A DNA stretch of 64,000 nucleotides from Stercorarius parasiticus (lineage: Eukaryota > Chordata > Aves > Charadriiformes > Stercorariidae). Made by a program: the position numbers and the translations under genes. The notes beneath the pieces were generated by a model that saw only the letters and a program-made list of their open reading frames with translations, searched no databases and was not told where the DNA came from. Every line of letters starts with the position of its first letter. The stretch's first letter is position 1. The stretch spans positions 145,048-209,047 of the forward strand of contig VWZL01000320.1 in NCBI GenBank assembly GCA_013396915.1, given 5' to 3'. Below are positions 10,401 through 22,994 of the stretch, piece by piece.

Positions 10401-13400
10401 AATTAACTCATAACAGCAACCTCATAAGGAGCCACTGAACCCATGTTTTACTGTTATAAACATACTCTGCTTTTTGACCGCAAAGGCTTCAAAAATACAG
10501 TTCCGTATCGTAGTATGTTTTATGTTTCATTAAATCTACTTACAGGCATTTGTAATACCTTTGGTTTTAGCATTGGCTTTATACCAACTAGGCTGTTTCT
10601 AAGTTTAGTATTGAACAACATTTTAGGAGTTTATCAGTTCCAAAGTTAGCAGTTTCAAAGTTGCTGCTCCGGTTTACAAGTCCCGTCACACCCTGACCAG
10701 TACAAGCAGAGGAGCCAAGAGCAGTTCATCAGCCAATGTGGAAGTACCTGCTAATATTTAAGATACCGGGTTTTCTTAGCTGACTTCTGCTGCTAATCCA
10801 CAAGTGCATAGCTGGCCCTGTTGATTCTGTCTGATCTGTGAGCCCTGTAGAAATGTCTGGGAAAACCTAGGCACACTTAAGTGGTCTTGACTTCTAATTG
10901 TTATGCAAATGAAAAGGGTGCTTAGATACATATTCACCAGTCAGTAGATAACTATTTTGAGGGGTCTATAATACAGGCATCTATCTGGTGATAGAAGGCA
11001 GCATAAACTCGTATTAAGAGCTATAGAAAATAGTAAAGGTCAGCAACAAAACTCACTGTGCGATTCAGACCTCTGACTGTCACTCAAAACCCCATGGATG
11101 TCCCATAGCTCGCGTGTTATATCTCCCAGCCAGGTAGATATAAAAAGGTATTTTATCCTGTTAGATGTTTCAGATGATGTTGGATCCCTTTGCCTGAGCA
11201 GTTGAATCAAGTTACTAATGTCAGACAAATCTTGCATTTCCTAACACTTGCAAATTTACCTTTTCAAGACATATTGACTTTTACACCTAGCTCTGAGTAT
11301 TCAGAGTAGAAATAGTCTTTCCATGATGCAATCTGAACTTTGCTTATGTTCCACATGACCAGGTTTTCTTTTCATACACTTAACTGTCTCTTCAGCTATC
11401 AAGTAACTTGTGCATATTTTAAACTTACAATTAAAAAGGTCATCCCTGATGTTTAAAGTAATAGTTCAGTCACAGTGTGCAGCTGCTCTTGAGCAAATCC
11501 CACCAGGAAATATTCTCTAAAGCAGCTTCTAGTGCTACAAGCATCTCTCTGTTGAATACAGAGCCTTCTCATTCTGTAAAACACATGTACTGTCCTTCTT
11601 CATGGGTATCGTCTGTCTGTCTATGGGATGTTAGGACATTGCCAAAGTCTGCCAGTTGCCTCTGCATCGTGCGTGCTCTTTGACGCCTCTTGTCTATTTT
11701 GAGTCTCTTGGAGATTTTACTTTTGTTTTGCCTCTGATGCTACTGTGAATTCACGTTTTGAATGAACTCAGACAAAATTTTTCTAAATATGTGATCTGGT
11801 CTGATTACATTCTGGCAAATAACACAAATGCTTTTTTTGAGATTGAGTTGAGATGTTCTATCTCAGTCTCTGAGCACTGTCATAATCTGTTCTCAAATTA
11901 GGGATTCCACAAACCCTTCAAAATTGCATGTCTCACTTAGTAGCCTCAGAGGTGGTATACAAGCTTCAAAATTTTCTCCCTCTTTTTGATCTCTTATGAA
12001 ACTGATACAGTTCTTTCTTTCCTCTGGAAACACAATATTATTTCAAATCTGTTTAGAACTGTTAGATAACAGTTCATCTTCTTTCTGTAAGTGCAGGCTC
12101 TTAAGCAAATTCAGCACTTCAGACACAGCAAAATGGGAAAAATAGAAAACTTTTGCTCATGTTAGTTTTCAGTAGCTCTGCATATTTTCTTGAAAAATCA
12201 GATTTTTCTCTTTGAACCTCTTTGTGTTATGTATTACACTCCCAGACAGTTTATCAGCTTCAAGGGAATAACACGATAGAGCCATCGAATAGCAAGGGGA
12301 TGCAGCCCTATTTTACCACCTTTTTCTTCTCTTCAAGCACCTTCCTTCATCTCTTACATCTACTTCTAGTACCACTCAATGCCCAGAGTTTCTGTGGAGT
12401 TTATAGGATTGAATATAATAATATAGAAGTAAACAAAAGATTGGATGAAAAAGCTTGAAAGGGAGAGAGAAAGAGAGAAGTGGTTATCACAAAACTGACT
12501 TTTCAATTTAAAAACTGTGAAAACAGAATGTTCCAGGGTATTGGATTTCAGCTTAAGCAGCAAAAGTCCGAATATTTTTAGAAACAACTATTCATAGAAG
12601 CAGCGTATATTTGAAGATATACACCAAGTGATTGCCGTGGGGGACAAGCTCAAAGGAACAGGAAAATTCTAGGACTTCTTTCTTTCTATGATGCTTTTTC
12701 CCCCCTTTTTTTTTATAGCTCTGTGTCCTTATTTATGTGTGTGTGTATGAATCTGGATGACTAAATATAAAAGTTAATCCATATATTTGCATACAAATGC
12801 AAATGTCCACATATATACGTATATATGAAGAAAGTGGAAAAGGAAGTTTGATTTGTCTGTGTACTTCTTACTGGCTGAAGCAAGGTTCTTTGAGAAACCT
12901 TAACCCAGACACAGAGATATACAGAGTTAAGTTGCACAACAGCAACACACTCTGTATTTGAATTATTGTACAGCAGATAAATGCCTATGCATAAGTTTGC
13001 TAATGTAGTAAGTAATTTATATGAAAAAAAAAGAGTTCCAGAAAATAAGAAGAAAAAAGGTAGAAAACACTTACTTGGTCCAAATGTCTTTATCTGGAAC
13101 ATTTTAGAAAAAGCATTCTTCCACAACTGTCTTCCCTACCTCAGTCTTTTCAGCTGCATAAGCACAGTTGACAGCTCTTCATTCCTGAATTCTGCAGGAA
13201 ATGTATGAATTTTTAAAACAAACTCACACCCCTTTCTTTTCATTATATCTTTCCCACTGTGTCTGTTTCTGTTTAAAAATATCACATCTCAGCATTTCCT
13301 TCCGCATAAGCATATAGATATGTGGGATATATATTTTCCTTTAACAGAGATGTGGCTTATTTCCTTTTTCCCCTAGCGATGGTCATCTGCATGTGGCAAC

Positions 13401-13872
13401 ACTCACCAGAGGGATAAATATGGGACATTTGCCCTTTTATAGTCTCCTTAGGATCTTTTTCACAAAAATGGATTATCCGTTTGCCATTTTCTTTTCTCAT
13501 TATAACTTTTGTCATGTGTGTGGACTCCCTGGGCTCTAATGTCTCTTTCTTCATGAATTAAAGGGGGAATTCTCCTCTTCTTTGACCTTTTCAGTATTCT
13601 GCATTTCAGTAGGGTGGCATTTCCACTCCTTAAATATTACAACCTGCACTGACTAATCAGCCAATCAAATGCCAACTATGAATGTAAAATCAATTACTGT
13701 TGCTGTCAAAGCCAAACTCATCTAACGCATTTTGGCCTGCTCTGTCATCATCTGCTGATAGTGTTTTACCTCTAATCACAGGAGTATATATCTAATGAGC
13801 CTGATCCTTTGACACATACTGGAGAACCTTCTACCTGGCTAACATAAAGAAGAATTCAACTTTTGCTTACTT
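7446..13872. other. long AT-rich unique stretch, no gene seen
   Basis: About 6.4 kb without a recognisable LINE, LTR, exon or RNA gene. Features are limited to homopolymer runs (T run near 8062-8072, pyrimidine-rich run near 12696-12716), a short tgtgtgtgtg run near 12737 and AT alternation (atatatacgtatatat) near 12812-12827. Frames of up to 121 codons (12761-13126, minus) are rich in Phe, Leu, Asn and Lys and show no domain. Confidence 0.5.
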
Positions 13873-14010
13873 CAGAGCATGGTGTAATGGGTAATTCAAG
13901 GGTTAAATTCAGAATTCTCCTTAGTACTGTCATGTGTGTGACTTTCAGCAAGACACTGCATGCTTTGACTTTTATTTTTCCTTGCAAAAGGAAAATATTT
14001 AAAACCATCA
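13873..14010 (+). mobile_element. MIR-like SINE remnant
   Basis: The plus strand reads cagagcatggtgtaatggg at the left, like the MIR head (acagcatggtgtagtgg). It then reads gtgtgtgactttcagcaaga, like the MIR core (gtgtgaccttgggcaagt), and ends in a pyrimidine-rich stretch and gcaaaaggaaaatattt, where MIR has tcatctgtaaaatgggga. The order and spacing of the three blocks fit a nearly full-length but strongly decayed copy. Identified by eye only. Confidence 0.5.
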
Positions 14011-15181
14011 TCGTTGAATTAATGACTTCCTGTCTCCTGGAAGAGGATACTGGAGTTCAACGCTTGATCTGCACAGGGCTTCCCTCTGAACCCTTTCAGA
14101 TGATTTCCTCAGAGTTCTTTGTTTACCACAGCGTTGGATACTTTCAGAAGTGGACATAGTGTCCTGAATTTTAAGTATACTCTTGAGCCTCATATTTCCC
14201 ATTAATCAACTGTTGGCAGCTTCCCACTCATCAGGCAAGAGAATTTAATCATCTTATAGGCTTTATAGGTCTAGGCTTTACATACAGTAAATAAGGAGAT
14301 AAGGGTGTCTCACCTTGGCAGTCTTTATAGATATCTTCTATCTCTATTGATCCAAGGGAAATATAAATGTGTGAAGATGACTCTTTGAATTAGACTTCCA
14401 GATATCCCTCTGTTATGCTGGGCTTCATAATGCAATGTATCTTTTCTTGCTGAGTTATTGGACGGTTAGAAGTCTAGTCTAATTTTCCAGCTTTCCTCCG
14501 TAGACACCCAGGAAGGAGCACACAAGAGGCAGAGTGAATCTCACTTCTACAGACCAGTTCTGAAGATGGTTCCTATTGCAGGAATTATTGTGTTCCTTAA
14601 AAAGCTTCTTGGAATGGAGAAGGTGATGGTGAAGCCATTGCAGGGAAGGTTAAGGACTTCGCTAATAAAATATTCCTGTTGATTGTTTCAGCCTTGTTAT
14701 TCTGTTGACCAGTAACAATATTTATTTTTTACATGTTATCGTTCTCCCTTATGTCTAAAACATGAAGTGTTTTCGAAGATGAAGTGTTAATTCATTGTGT
14801 TGATTTCCAGATCTTTGTGTTATAAACCCCAACAGCGTTTAAAAAGCTTTTCTTAGAGTAATGGATAATAACAATTTAAAGGACATCAGTTGAACTGTTT
14901 CCTGAAAATCCTGTTGGAGGTTTGCAAGCAGAATCCCTGGCTGTCACAGGAGGGAAGCAATAGATTTTGGGGTCAACGGACTGAGTTTTTCCTTTTCTTG
15001 TGTCCCTTTTTTCTCATTTCTAAAGGAAGAAGAAAGCAATACCCCAGGGTGTTATTGTCATTCCTCATATATAGCAAATATTCTCTCATAAGCAGGGTGG
15101 CATTTTGAGACAAAAGGTAAGATTCATCTCAACTACCTTGAGGTATCTAAAAATTAGGGAATTACTTTTAGGGTGAAACTG
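14011..15181. other. AT-rich unique sequence, no gene seen
   Basis: No recognisable repeat, exon or RNA gene. The frame at 14890-15108 (72 codons) has no domain. Confidence 0.45.
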
Positions 15182-15244
15182 AGATTGTTAAATTTAGATG
15201 TCTGAAATCTGTGGATTCAGATTGTTAAATTTAGGTGTCTGAAA
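15182..15244. repeat. local direct duplication, 26-base units
   Basis: Two 26-base copies beginning agattgttaaattta (15182-15207 and 15219-15244) differ at a single base and lie 37 bases apart start to start. This is a small local tandem duplication, and the near identity suggests that it is fairly recent. Confidence 0.85.
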
Positions 15245-17504
15245 CCCCCACCCAAATCTCAATCTGAACTACATCTTAAATGTCTGGTTTAGACCAGAAG
15301 AAACCCACCACAGGTATGTGGTCTAAACCATTTATACAAGCTCCTCATAAATAAATTACTAAAATAAGACACCTAGCTTTTAGATGAGAGACCTCACTTT
15401 TACAGATAATATATATCTCACCTCCAAGCCAACATGATTTTCGGGATGAAGTTTTCAAATGTCACTTATGGCAATCATCCTGCAAAATTTACACGCAATG
15501 AAAATTCCCTCAGAAGGTCCAAGTCTGATCCAAATCCCTTTACTATCAGTGGGAGATTTGTTGGTCAGTTAACCAGGAAACTGGTTAAGAAGAAAACAAC
15601 CTTTGCTGCCAGAATCCTGCTCTCTAGAAAGCAGAGATGTCTCGAGGGAAGGATCATGCAATGGGATATATATTTTTTCTGTCTCTGCAATGGAGGAGTG
15701 TGTGTCATTTACAGACTGGTATATTTTAACAACCAGAGCATACATATTAGCTGGTTAAGCAGAACAAACATTGCTGACGTACACACAACTTTCCCTTGGG
15801 GCTGTCACGGACAGTTTATCGATAGTTGGAAAAGACATTTTTCCTCCCCAGCATATTTTAGTAACTGGGAGTGAAGTCTGCATTTCGCAGGGGATGAGAG
15901 CACATCGTCTGCATCATTAAGAGTTATTGAGGTTTCCAATGCATCTAAGTCCTTCATAAGATTCCTTGAAAAAAGGGAAATTTATACTCCAGTGTGCAAA
16001 GTTGTTAATGTGTCATTGCCGTTGGACATGTTTTGTTTATACAATTTGAGTGGCCTGTAACATCATAGAGTTTTGAAACATCCTTTCTCTGCTCAAAATA
16101 AATGTATTTTATGTATATATCTAGTATGAAGTACATAGTCAGTGGCAGCACAGGGTTATAAGAAACAGACTTTAAAACAAAGTTAAATATTCAAAATCTG
16201 CCAAATAAATCCTACCGGTTTAAGTGTTGCGTGAATAACAATGTGCCTCTTCAGCCAAGGCACAGCCTGAATTGCGGATGATCTAAGAAAGTTTTTTATC
16301 ATATAATAATTGATACAGAGCCAGTGTATTCTCATGGTTCTTATTTCTATAAATGTTAGGTTATTCAATTTCAGTGATTATCACCAATATCATAACACTT
16401 AAGAAGAAATCCCAGATAGGACATGCCAACACTCATCTGAAGGACCAGCTACCTTTTTGCCTTTCCTTCACTCCATTGCTTTATAGACACTGCCGTTGTA
16501 TGGTCACTTTATGTGGTTAACACACAGTCTTACTCAGCTCCCAGGCACCAGTTTTGGAGCCCAGCAAAGCACACTGGCCTGTTCCTCTCAGTAGAAATTA
16601 TTAAAGATTGTTAATGTTCATTGGGTCTTTTCTTTATAAATAGCCTTTCCTTGGGTTACTATTATTCTTGAATGTTTTTCAATCTGAATCATATACCTTA
16701 TTGATATTACTGTTATTAATACCAACCAAAAAGAGTAATAGTACAATTACAGTAATGGTAGGCTGGCCTCCTTTCTAAGGTAAGTCCAACAGTCTTCTGA
16801 GCAATAAACTGTTATATTATTTTCTTCCTGAGAACAGTTTGAAAGTATTTTGGGAAATAATTTTGTTAACCTTTTTTTTCACCCTTTTTTTAAATGTAGA
16901 TTTTTTTTATGCCAAGTAAGTGCAATAAATATTTGAAATTATAGAAATCACACTTGCAGAACTGCCTGTTGATATATTAAGGAATACTGGGGAGCTAAGC
17001 ATACAAGCCACGCAGGTGTCATTTATGATTTTGAATAAAACCAGGAAGGAAGCAATGAAATTGAGAAAGAAAGGGAGGGAAGCAGCTATTTCCCCTTCCC
17101 TCAGGAGGGAAACAGCTATGGTTACTTATTATCTGCACTTTCAGAGGGAATTCCAGTTCAAAAAGTCTTGGAAAAGATCAGAGAAAGAAAGAAGACCACA
17201 GTCCCCATAAAATACACATTTTAGTTTATGGTATGGCATTCTAGAGTGAGAAAACAAACAATGTATATCAAATTGTCAACATAGGAGTGACAACATGCTG
17301 ACAGTAGGAAAAAGCTGAAGCCCTAGGATTCTTATCTTAGGATAATGATCGCACACTTAGCGGAATTGCTCCATATTGTTTTATAGCACTCTTTTTCAGT
17401 TGTGGTAAGAAAGAAAAAGCGGTAGAAGCTCCAGAATGTATACATTTCACAATCATATGAATTGTTTCTGTATTTGAAACTTTCTTTTAGATCTACCTAA
17501 ATCT
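15245..17504. other. AT-rich unique sequence, no gene seen
   Basis: The longest open frame, 15434-15874 (146 codons, plus), has no domain that I recognise, an ordinary composition and no clear splice context; I treat it as chance. T-rich runs occur near 16872-16915, and a purine-rich stretch with two similar agggagggaa / aggagggaaa pieces lies near 17070-17115. Confidence 0.45.
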
Positions 17505-17620
17505 AAGTATTTGAGCTATATAAACAGTCACACTGGGTCAGATTAAAAGTCCACCTTTAATAGCCTGTTTCCAGTTGCAACCAGAAGCAGAAAGAGAGTA
17601 TAGGAATATATAAATACAAA
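17505..17620 (-). mobile_element. ancient CR1-type LINE 3' fragment
   Basis: The plus strand reads ataaacagtcacactgggtc followed by agattaaaagtccac and cctgtttccagt. This matches the order of an old sauropsid CR1-family 3' region read in reverse (ataagaacagccatactggg, tcagaccaaaggtccat, cctgtctcc). It is much more diverged than the other CR1 copies here, with no coding part and no clean tail. Identification rests on this phrase only. Confidence 0.5.
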
Positions 17621-17882
17621 GCAAGTATGCACTGATAATTCTCCTGAATAATTATTGAGTTGTTGACAATTTTAGGTATAGAAACTTTTAGCTCTTGGCC
17701 AACAAGGATTAAAATACAAACAGAAAGCAGGGTATATCTCCTAGATCAGAGAGAGGACAAGGGATAGACTGCTGCAGTTCGGTTCTCTGGCCCCTGCAAT
17801 TGTGTTTATTTTTGCCAAGTCTTGCAATGTCAGCCTGTCTTGTACTTAGGATGGAAGCTATGAGGGATAAAAATTTCTCTAT
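17621..17882. other. unique spacer
   Basis: No feature recognised between the ancient CR1 piece and the next CR1 copy. Confidence 0.4.
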
Positions 17883-17883
17883 G

Positions 17884-18485
17884 CCTAGGAATAACATGCA
17901 CAAATACAGACTGGGCAGAGAATGGATTGAGAGCAGGCCTGAGGAGAAGGAATTCGGGGGTGTTGGTGGATGGGAAGCTCAACATGAGCTGGCAATATGC
18001 ACTTGCAGCCCAGAAAGCCACCCGCATCCTGGGCTGCAACAAGAGAAGCGTGGCTGGCAGGGCCAGGGAGGGGATTCTGCCCCTCTGCTCCACTCTGGTG
18101 AGACCCCACCTGGAGTACTGCATCCAGCTCTGGAGCCTCCAACACAAGTACCACAATATAGACCTGTTGGAGCAGGTCCAAAGGTGGCCACAGAGATGAT
18201 CAGAGGGCTGGAGCACCTCTCCTGTAAAGACAGGCTGAGAGGGTTGTGTTGTTCAGCCTGGAGAAGAGAAGGCTCTGGGGAGACCTTATAGAGGCCTTTC
18301 AGTATCTGAAAGGGGCCTACAAGAAAGCTGGAGAGGGACTTTTTACAAGGGCATGTAGTGATAGGACAAGGGGTAACGATTTTAAACTGAAAGAAGGTAG
18401 ATTTAGATTAGATATTAGATTTAGATAAATGTGAGGGTGGTGAGACACTGGAACAGACTGCTCAGAGAAGTTGTGGATGCCCCAG
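17884..18485 (+). mobile_element. CR1 LINE copy, truncated at both ends
   Basis: Reads as the C-terminal third of CR1 reverse transcriptase: NMHKYRLGREWIESRPEEK, then [52 protein letters not shown] and the WNRLPREVVDAP-type segment, which stops at gttgtggatgcccca (to 18484). The 5' truncation is usual. The missing 3' UTR and tail are not, because CR1 insertion starts from the 3' end, so a later deletion or rearrangement is likely. Frameshifts are seen near 17953 (one extra base) and near 18185 (one base lost), and about a dozen codons are rearranged near 18410-18430. Nonfunctional. Confidence 0.93.
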
Positions 18486-21400
18486 TTGTGAAAATCACAT
18501 GAATACAGGAGCAGGGAAAATAGGAGGAAAAGTTTGCTGATCACCAGGCACTTCACCTATATGAATACAGAAGAAAAGGTGGAGGGGGTGATGAACCTAC
18601 TCATTGTGGCAGAAATTCTGAAAATCTGTTAATTTTACAACTAGACAAGTTATACTGCAAAAGGACACAGAGAAAAACTACTTTCATATCATAAGGAAGA
18701 AGCTGCAGAGTGATTTTCTTAATAATTTATAGTCTGTCCTTTGGTTTGGGGCTCACCACAGTAGAGATTGTAGCAGTGAACTGCAGCCATTGTAATTCAC
18801 ATCAGAGGAATGGGTAGTATGCATCCAACTTGGTGAGTATAAAATATAAAGATATCTTCTGGGGGAACAGCAAATAACAGAGCCCCCACATCACAGTTCT
18901 TCTCATCATTTTTCTCTAGGAAGAAATCCAGGGCTGTTCCTATAGAGAAGCTGGAAGAAACATTTCCGTTTTCAAACAATTCACCTCTTATGAAACAGTA
19001 TATTTTGTCAGTAATAAAATTCAATAAATAAATATAGAACAGCCAAGTAATAGGGGAGATAAAATCCAGTAAATTGCATGAAAAAGATCTATTTCTAACA
19101 ATAGATTTACCAGATTTCCAAAATCTCCATTTATTTTCTCAAATAAATAAAAATAGTTAAATTAATGTTTTTCGTTCAGTATTCTTCAACACTTGTGGAA
19201 TTACAGGACATGGCTAAAATGAAGTTACACATCCCCCACTTAATCTAAGCTTGTTTTACTTCATCTGAGATCACCTCATTATTCTCTAGGCTTCAGAACA
19301 AGAAAGAACTATCAAGATGATTGACTTCATGTTAAGAATTTCTGCAGATTTTTTTCCAGAGCTGGTAAAAGAGTAACAAAACTAGATAGTTTGCCAAAGC
19401 ACTTCTGGAGGAAGTGACAAAAAAGCATTTTCTGCTTTTTGGTCCAACTCTTAACCAGAATAATTTTTCACTTCTACTCCCGTAGGATTTCTTGGCCCTT
19501 TCACTTGTTTTGGCTTACTTTTTTCTAATCTACTCACCTCACTTTTGGAAACTTCAGAGGATTAAGGCTATTTGGTTTGTAACTCGGGATTTCTGATCTC
19601 TAACTTCTTTTCCTCATCATCAGATAATAAACTGTGTTTATACATTTATTGTGGCTTTAATATCATTCCGTTTTTCAGGCTTATCTTCTCTCGTACACCT
19701 TCCTCTCTTCTGGCCCACACTGCAAAACTGTCTTTAACAATTGCTCTTTCAGGAAGTCAGTATTATTCATGCTAATCTCCTAAAGTCCAAGGAATTTCAG
19801 AAAACCCGCGTAGCATTTTCTCTGGGAAGATGAGCCAAAGTTTGAGAGCAGATCTGTTACATCCATCAGCCAAATTTATATCAATCAGATGAGTAGTAAA
19901 TGCCTTTAGAATATGTACATAATGACTAACAGCCTTAAAGTGGTACAAGATATACGGTATGGTCAAAGAACATGATAAAACACAGAATTTTCCACAACCA
20001 CTTTTTACAACGTTGCTAACCCACATGCATACACAAAGCAAGAAAAAAACAACCCCAGGCTTTATTATTAGTTATAAATATTTTTCTTTATTCTTTTTAA
20101 AAATTAATTCTTCCTCAGAAGCTGGAATACCATTAGAATGCATTTCACAATCCAACAGGTTTATGGCCACAAGACAGCAGCTACAATTTGTGGGCAAATA
20201 TCAATGTGTTAATGTGCTGGATAATATTCAGCATGAATAAGATTATTCAGGCTTCTGGGAGATGAAAAGCTTGATAGGCTGTGAGATATTAATAATACTG
20301 CACTTGTTTTGGTGGCTGTGCCAGATTGCGACAAACTCATTTCAAACCGTCTCAGGACATAAAACAGTCTATAAATAAAGATTGAATTACTTACTACCTG
20401 GACTGTGTATTGCCTATAAACTGTAGACTGACCAGTCTTAAAATTTAATTAATTAAAATTAAAAGCCTTTTAAAAAAAAAGAAGAGCTACTTTTTAAATT
20501 TTTTTCTGCAATTTTATCTTTCAAGAGACACACAGTGTAAAATACTGGTTCAACCTCTTTGTTGCTGTTTTTGAAGAGAGATTCCAAGCAATGAACAGAC
20601 AGATGTGCCTCATAATATGTTTTAATGGTTCTGCTATATGTGTTCTCTGATAAAAATTAAAGGTTCAGATTTAAACTGGAATTTGTCTAAAGATCTGGTT
20701 AGATAATATTATTGAAGAAGGTATGGTGGCTATATCTCATCAACACTTTTGACAAACTGCAGTTCCTGGGTTTAAATATGGTTGAACTGTGCTGTGGGCT
20801 TTGATCCATTTTTAATCTACAGTTCTGGATTTCTTTCCAGCAATTGTGTTGACTGATGTTTAATTAAATGAATGACTATGTGTGCAACAGCCAATGGCCG
20901 AAACCAGAGGCTCCTTCAGAGGCCTCTCTAGTTATCAATGAGATTTAATTTTCTCATATTACTGACATCCAAATGAACTAAATTAAAAGTAACTAGAATG
21001 AACCTTCACAATTACTTTTTCCCCTTTCAAAAATGAAATTGAATCTTGAGACAATGTACTTTCCTTTCCAAAGTCTATGGGGAGAAAAAAAAAAAAAAAC
21101 CAAACCAAAACACAACACAATTTTTGCCCTATCAGTCTCAAATCTAATAGAACATGTGCAGATTTGTGTAAAAAATGACCTGTTTTTTAAAGGTAGGTAG
21201 AAATATAAGTAATGTTATGAAGGGAAAATCCAGAGGCCATTCAGTGGTACCAGCTAATGTAAAAGGGCTCAGGCACTGGCAGAGTTTGCTAAATGACTCT
21301 GAACAAAGCTTGCCTGCCTGTATTACAAATGGGAAGCTGTGGGCAAATGATTGCTTTATAACATAGGTATCTCATTTTTTCCATGTTTGTATTTTACAAC

Positions 21401-22150
21401 CTGAATACATGAACTGTATACACTATGTATCAATGTATTTAATTTCTGAAATTTCTTCATTGAATGAAATGTTAAGGACAAGGCGAATCAATATTTTAAA
21501 ATATTTTTATGATTAAAAGACTTGTTTATTTTTATCCAGAAGAAAAACAAATATTTTATATTTTACATTTAATTATCTGTGAAAGTTAAAGACTGAGAGT
21601 TGTCAGCAGCTGAACCTCTTCTTTGTTTCCAGAGGAATTTCCGCAGAACACTTCTGAAAAATTCCATTGAAGTGCTGACTAAAAAAATATGTTTTTCCTG
21701 TTCTTTGTTGCCAAAAAAGAAGGCATTTTTACTTGCAAGTGACATTCTGTGGCACCAGTAAACATTTAAAGATTGAATTTTCACTTCCAGTACCTCCAAG
21801 CCACATGACCCATTTTAGACAGATGCATATAGATGTAATTCCTGGAGTTTGGGTACAGGCTTAGGGCCTGCAGATCTCTAACTCTTAGATGCTTAAATTA
21901 CAAATAGAACATACTAGGCTTAAACAAAATGTCCCTTAGCTAGATAGCACCTGATCATTGTATTTAAATAAATGTAAATGAAAGGTGAAGGAACCATAAG
22001 TGATGAGAAATGAGGAAACCTCTGCCCTTACAACACAAGTCACAGTTCATTTCAGTATGTCCTAAGGCAGGCATAACAGTCACGATTCAGCCTAATGGCA
22101 CTTTCAGCACATACAAAGCTGCTGTAGCTTCACATAACCACTCAACAGCT
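18486..22150. other. AT-rich unique stretch, no gene seen
   Basis: About 3.7 kb with no recognisable exon, LINE or LTR. A self-complementary AT stretch (aatttaattaattaaaatt) lies near 20446-20466, and an A15-type run followed by ccaaaccaaaacac lies near 21086-21118. Frames of up to 93 codons have no domain. Confidence 0.5.
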
Positions 22151-22282
22151 GAAGTTGGCAGGGACATCTGGAGATCATCTATCCAACCACCCTGTTCAGA
22201 GCAGGGTCCGCTATAGCAGGCTGCTCAGCACCCTGGCTTGTCAGGTTTTGAATATGTCCAAGTGTGGAGAATCCACAGCAGT
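22151..22282 (-). mobile_element. CR1 LINE 3' fragment, minus strand
   Basis: The plus strand reads gaagttggcagggacatctg, gagatcatct, ccaaccaccctgttcagagc, then a gttttgaatatgtccaagtg stretch and gagaatccacagca. In order, this is the reverse complement of the CR1 3' UTR and last coding codons. The terminal tail repeat expected at the left edge is not visible. Only about 130 bases remain. It abuts a plus-strand CR1 starting about 50 bases to the right, so the two lie head to head. Confidence 0.85.
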
Positions 22283-22332
22283 TTTGAGTGTCAGATGTGG
22301 TATCCTCTTAGACACCACTGCTAATGGTGCGA

Positions 22333-22994
22333 CTTGAAGCTCAACATGAGGAGGCAATACGCACTTGCAGCCCAGAAAGCCAACTGCATCCTGGGCTGCA
22401 TCAAAAGAAGCGTGACCAGCAGGTCAAGGGAGGTGATTCTTCCCCTCTACTCTGCTCTGGTGAGACCCCACTTGGAGTACTGTGTCCAGCTCTGGAATCC
22501 CCAACATAAGAGGGACATGGACCTGTCGGAATGGGTCCAGCAGAGGGCCATGAAGATGATCAAAGGGCTGGAGCTCTTCTCCTGTGAGGACAGGCTGAGA
22601 GAGTTGGGGTTGTTAACCCTGGAGAAGAGAAGGCTCCAGGGAGACCTTATAGCGGCTTTCCAGTACCTAAAGGGGGCCTACTGGAAAGATGGAGAAGGAC
22701 TTTTTATCAGGGAGTGTAATGATAGGACACGGGGTAACAGACTCAAACTGAAAGAGGGTAGATTTAGATTGGATATCAGGAAGGAATTCTTTACTGTAAG
22801 GGTGGTGAGGCACTGGAACAGGTTGCCCAGAGAAGTTGTGGATGCCCCATCCCTGGAGGTGTTCAAGGCCAGGCTGGATGGGGCTTTGAGCAGCCTGGTC
22901 TAGTGGGAGGTGTCTCTGCCCATGGCATGGGGCTTGGAACTGGATGATCTTTAAGGTCCCTTCCAAGACGAACCATCCTGTGATTCTGTGAATC
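22333..22994 (+). mobile_element. CR1 LINE copy, 5'-truncated, well preserved
   Basis: Contains the C-terminal part of CR1 ORF2 ([96 protein letters not shown]), a stop at 22901-22903, the short 3' UTR and the tail aaccatcctgtgattctgtg ending near 22994. It is the best preserved CR1 in the window: the frame is uninterrupted over 189 codons up to the natural stop. That suggests a younger insertion than the copies at 0.9-2.7 or 17.9-18.5 kb. The reverse transcriptase catalytic core is missing. Confidence 0.96.
22334..22903 (+). pseudogene. CR1 ORF2 C-terminal fragment, open frame
   Basis: An open frame of 189 codons, all of it the region downstream of the reverse transcriptase catalytic box. 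The first in-frame ATG is not the native start; the element simply begins here because of 5' truncation. It has no known promoter, so translation is not expected. It is annotated only because the frame is intact and gene finders may call it. Confidence 0.9.

Noticed and set aside
15434..15874. 146-codon open frame
   Set aside because: No recognisable domain, no splice context, and length plausible by chance in 64 kb.
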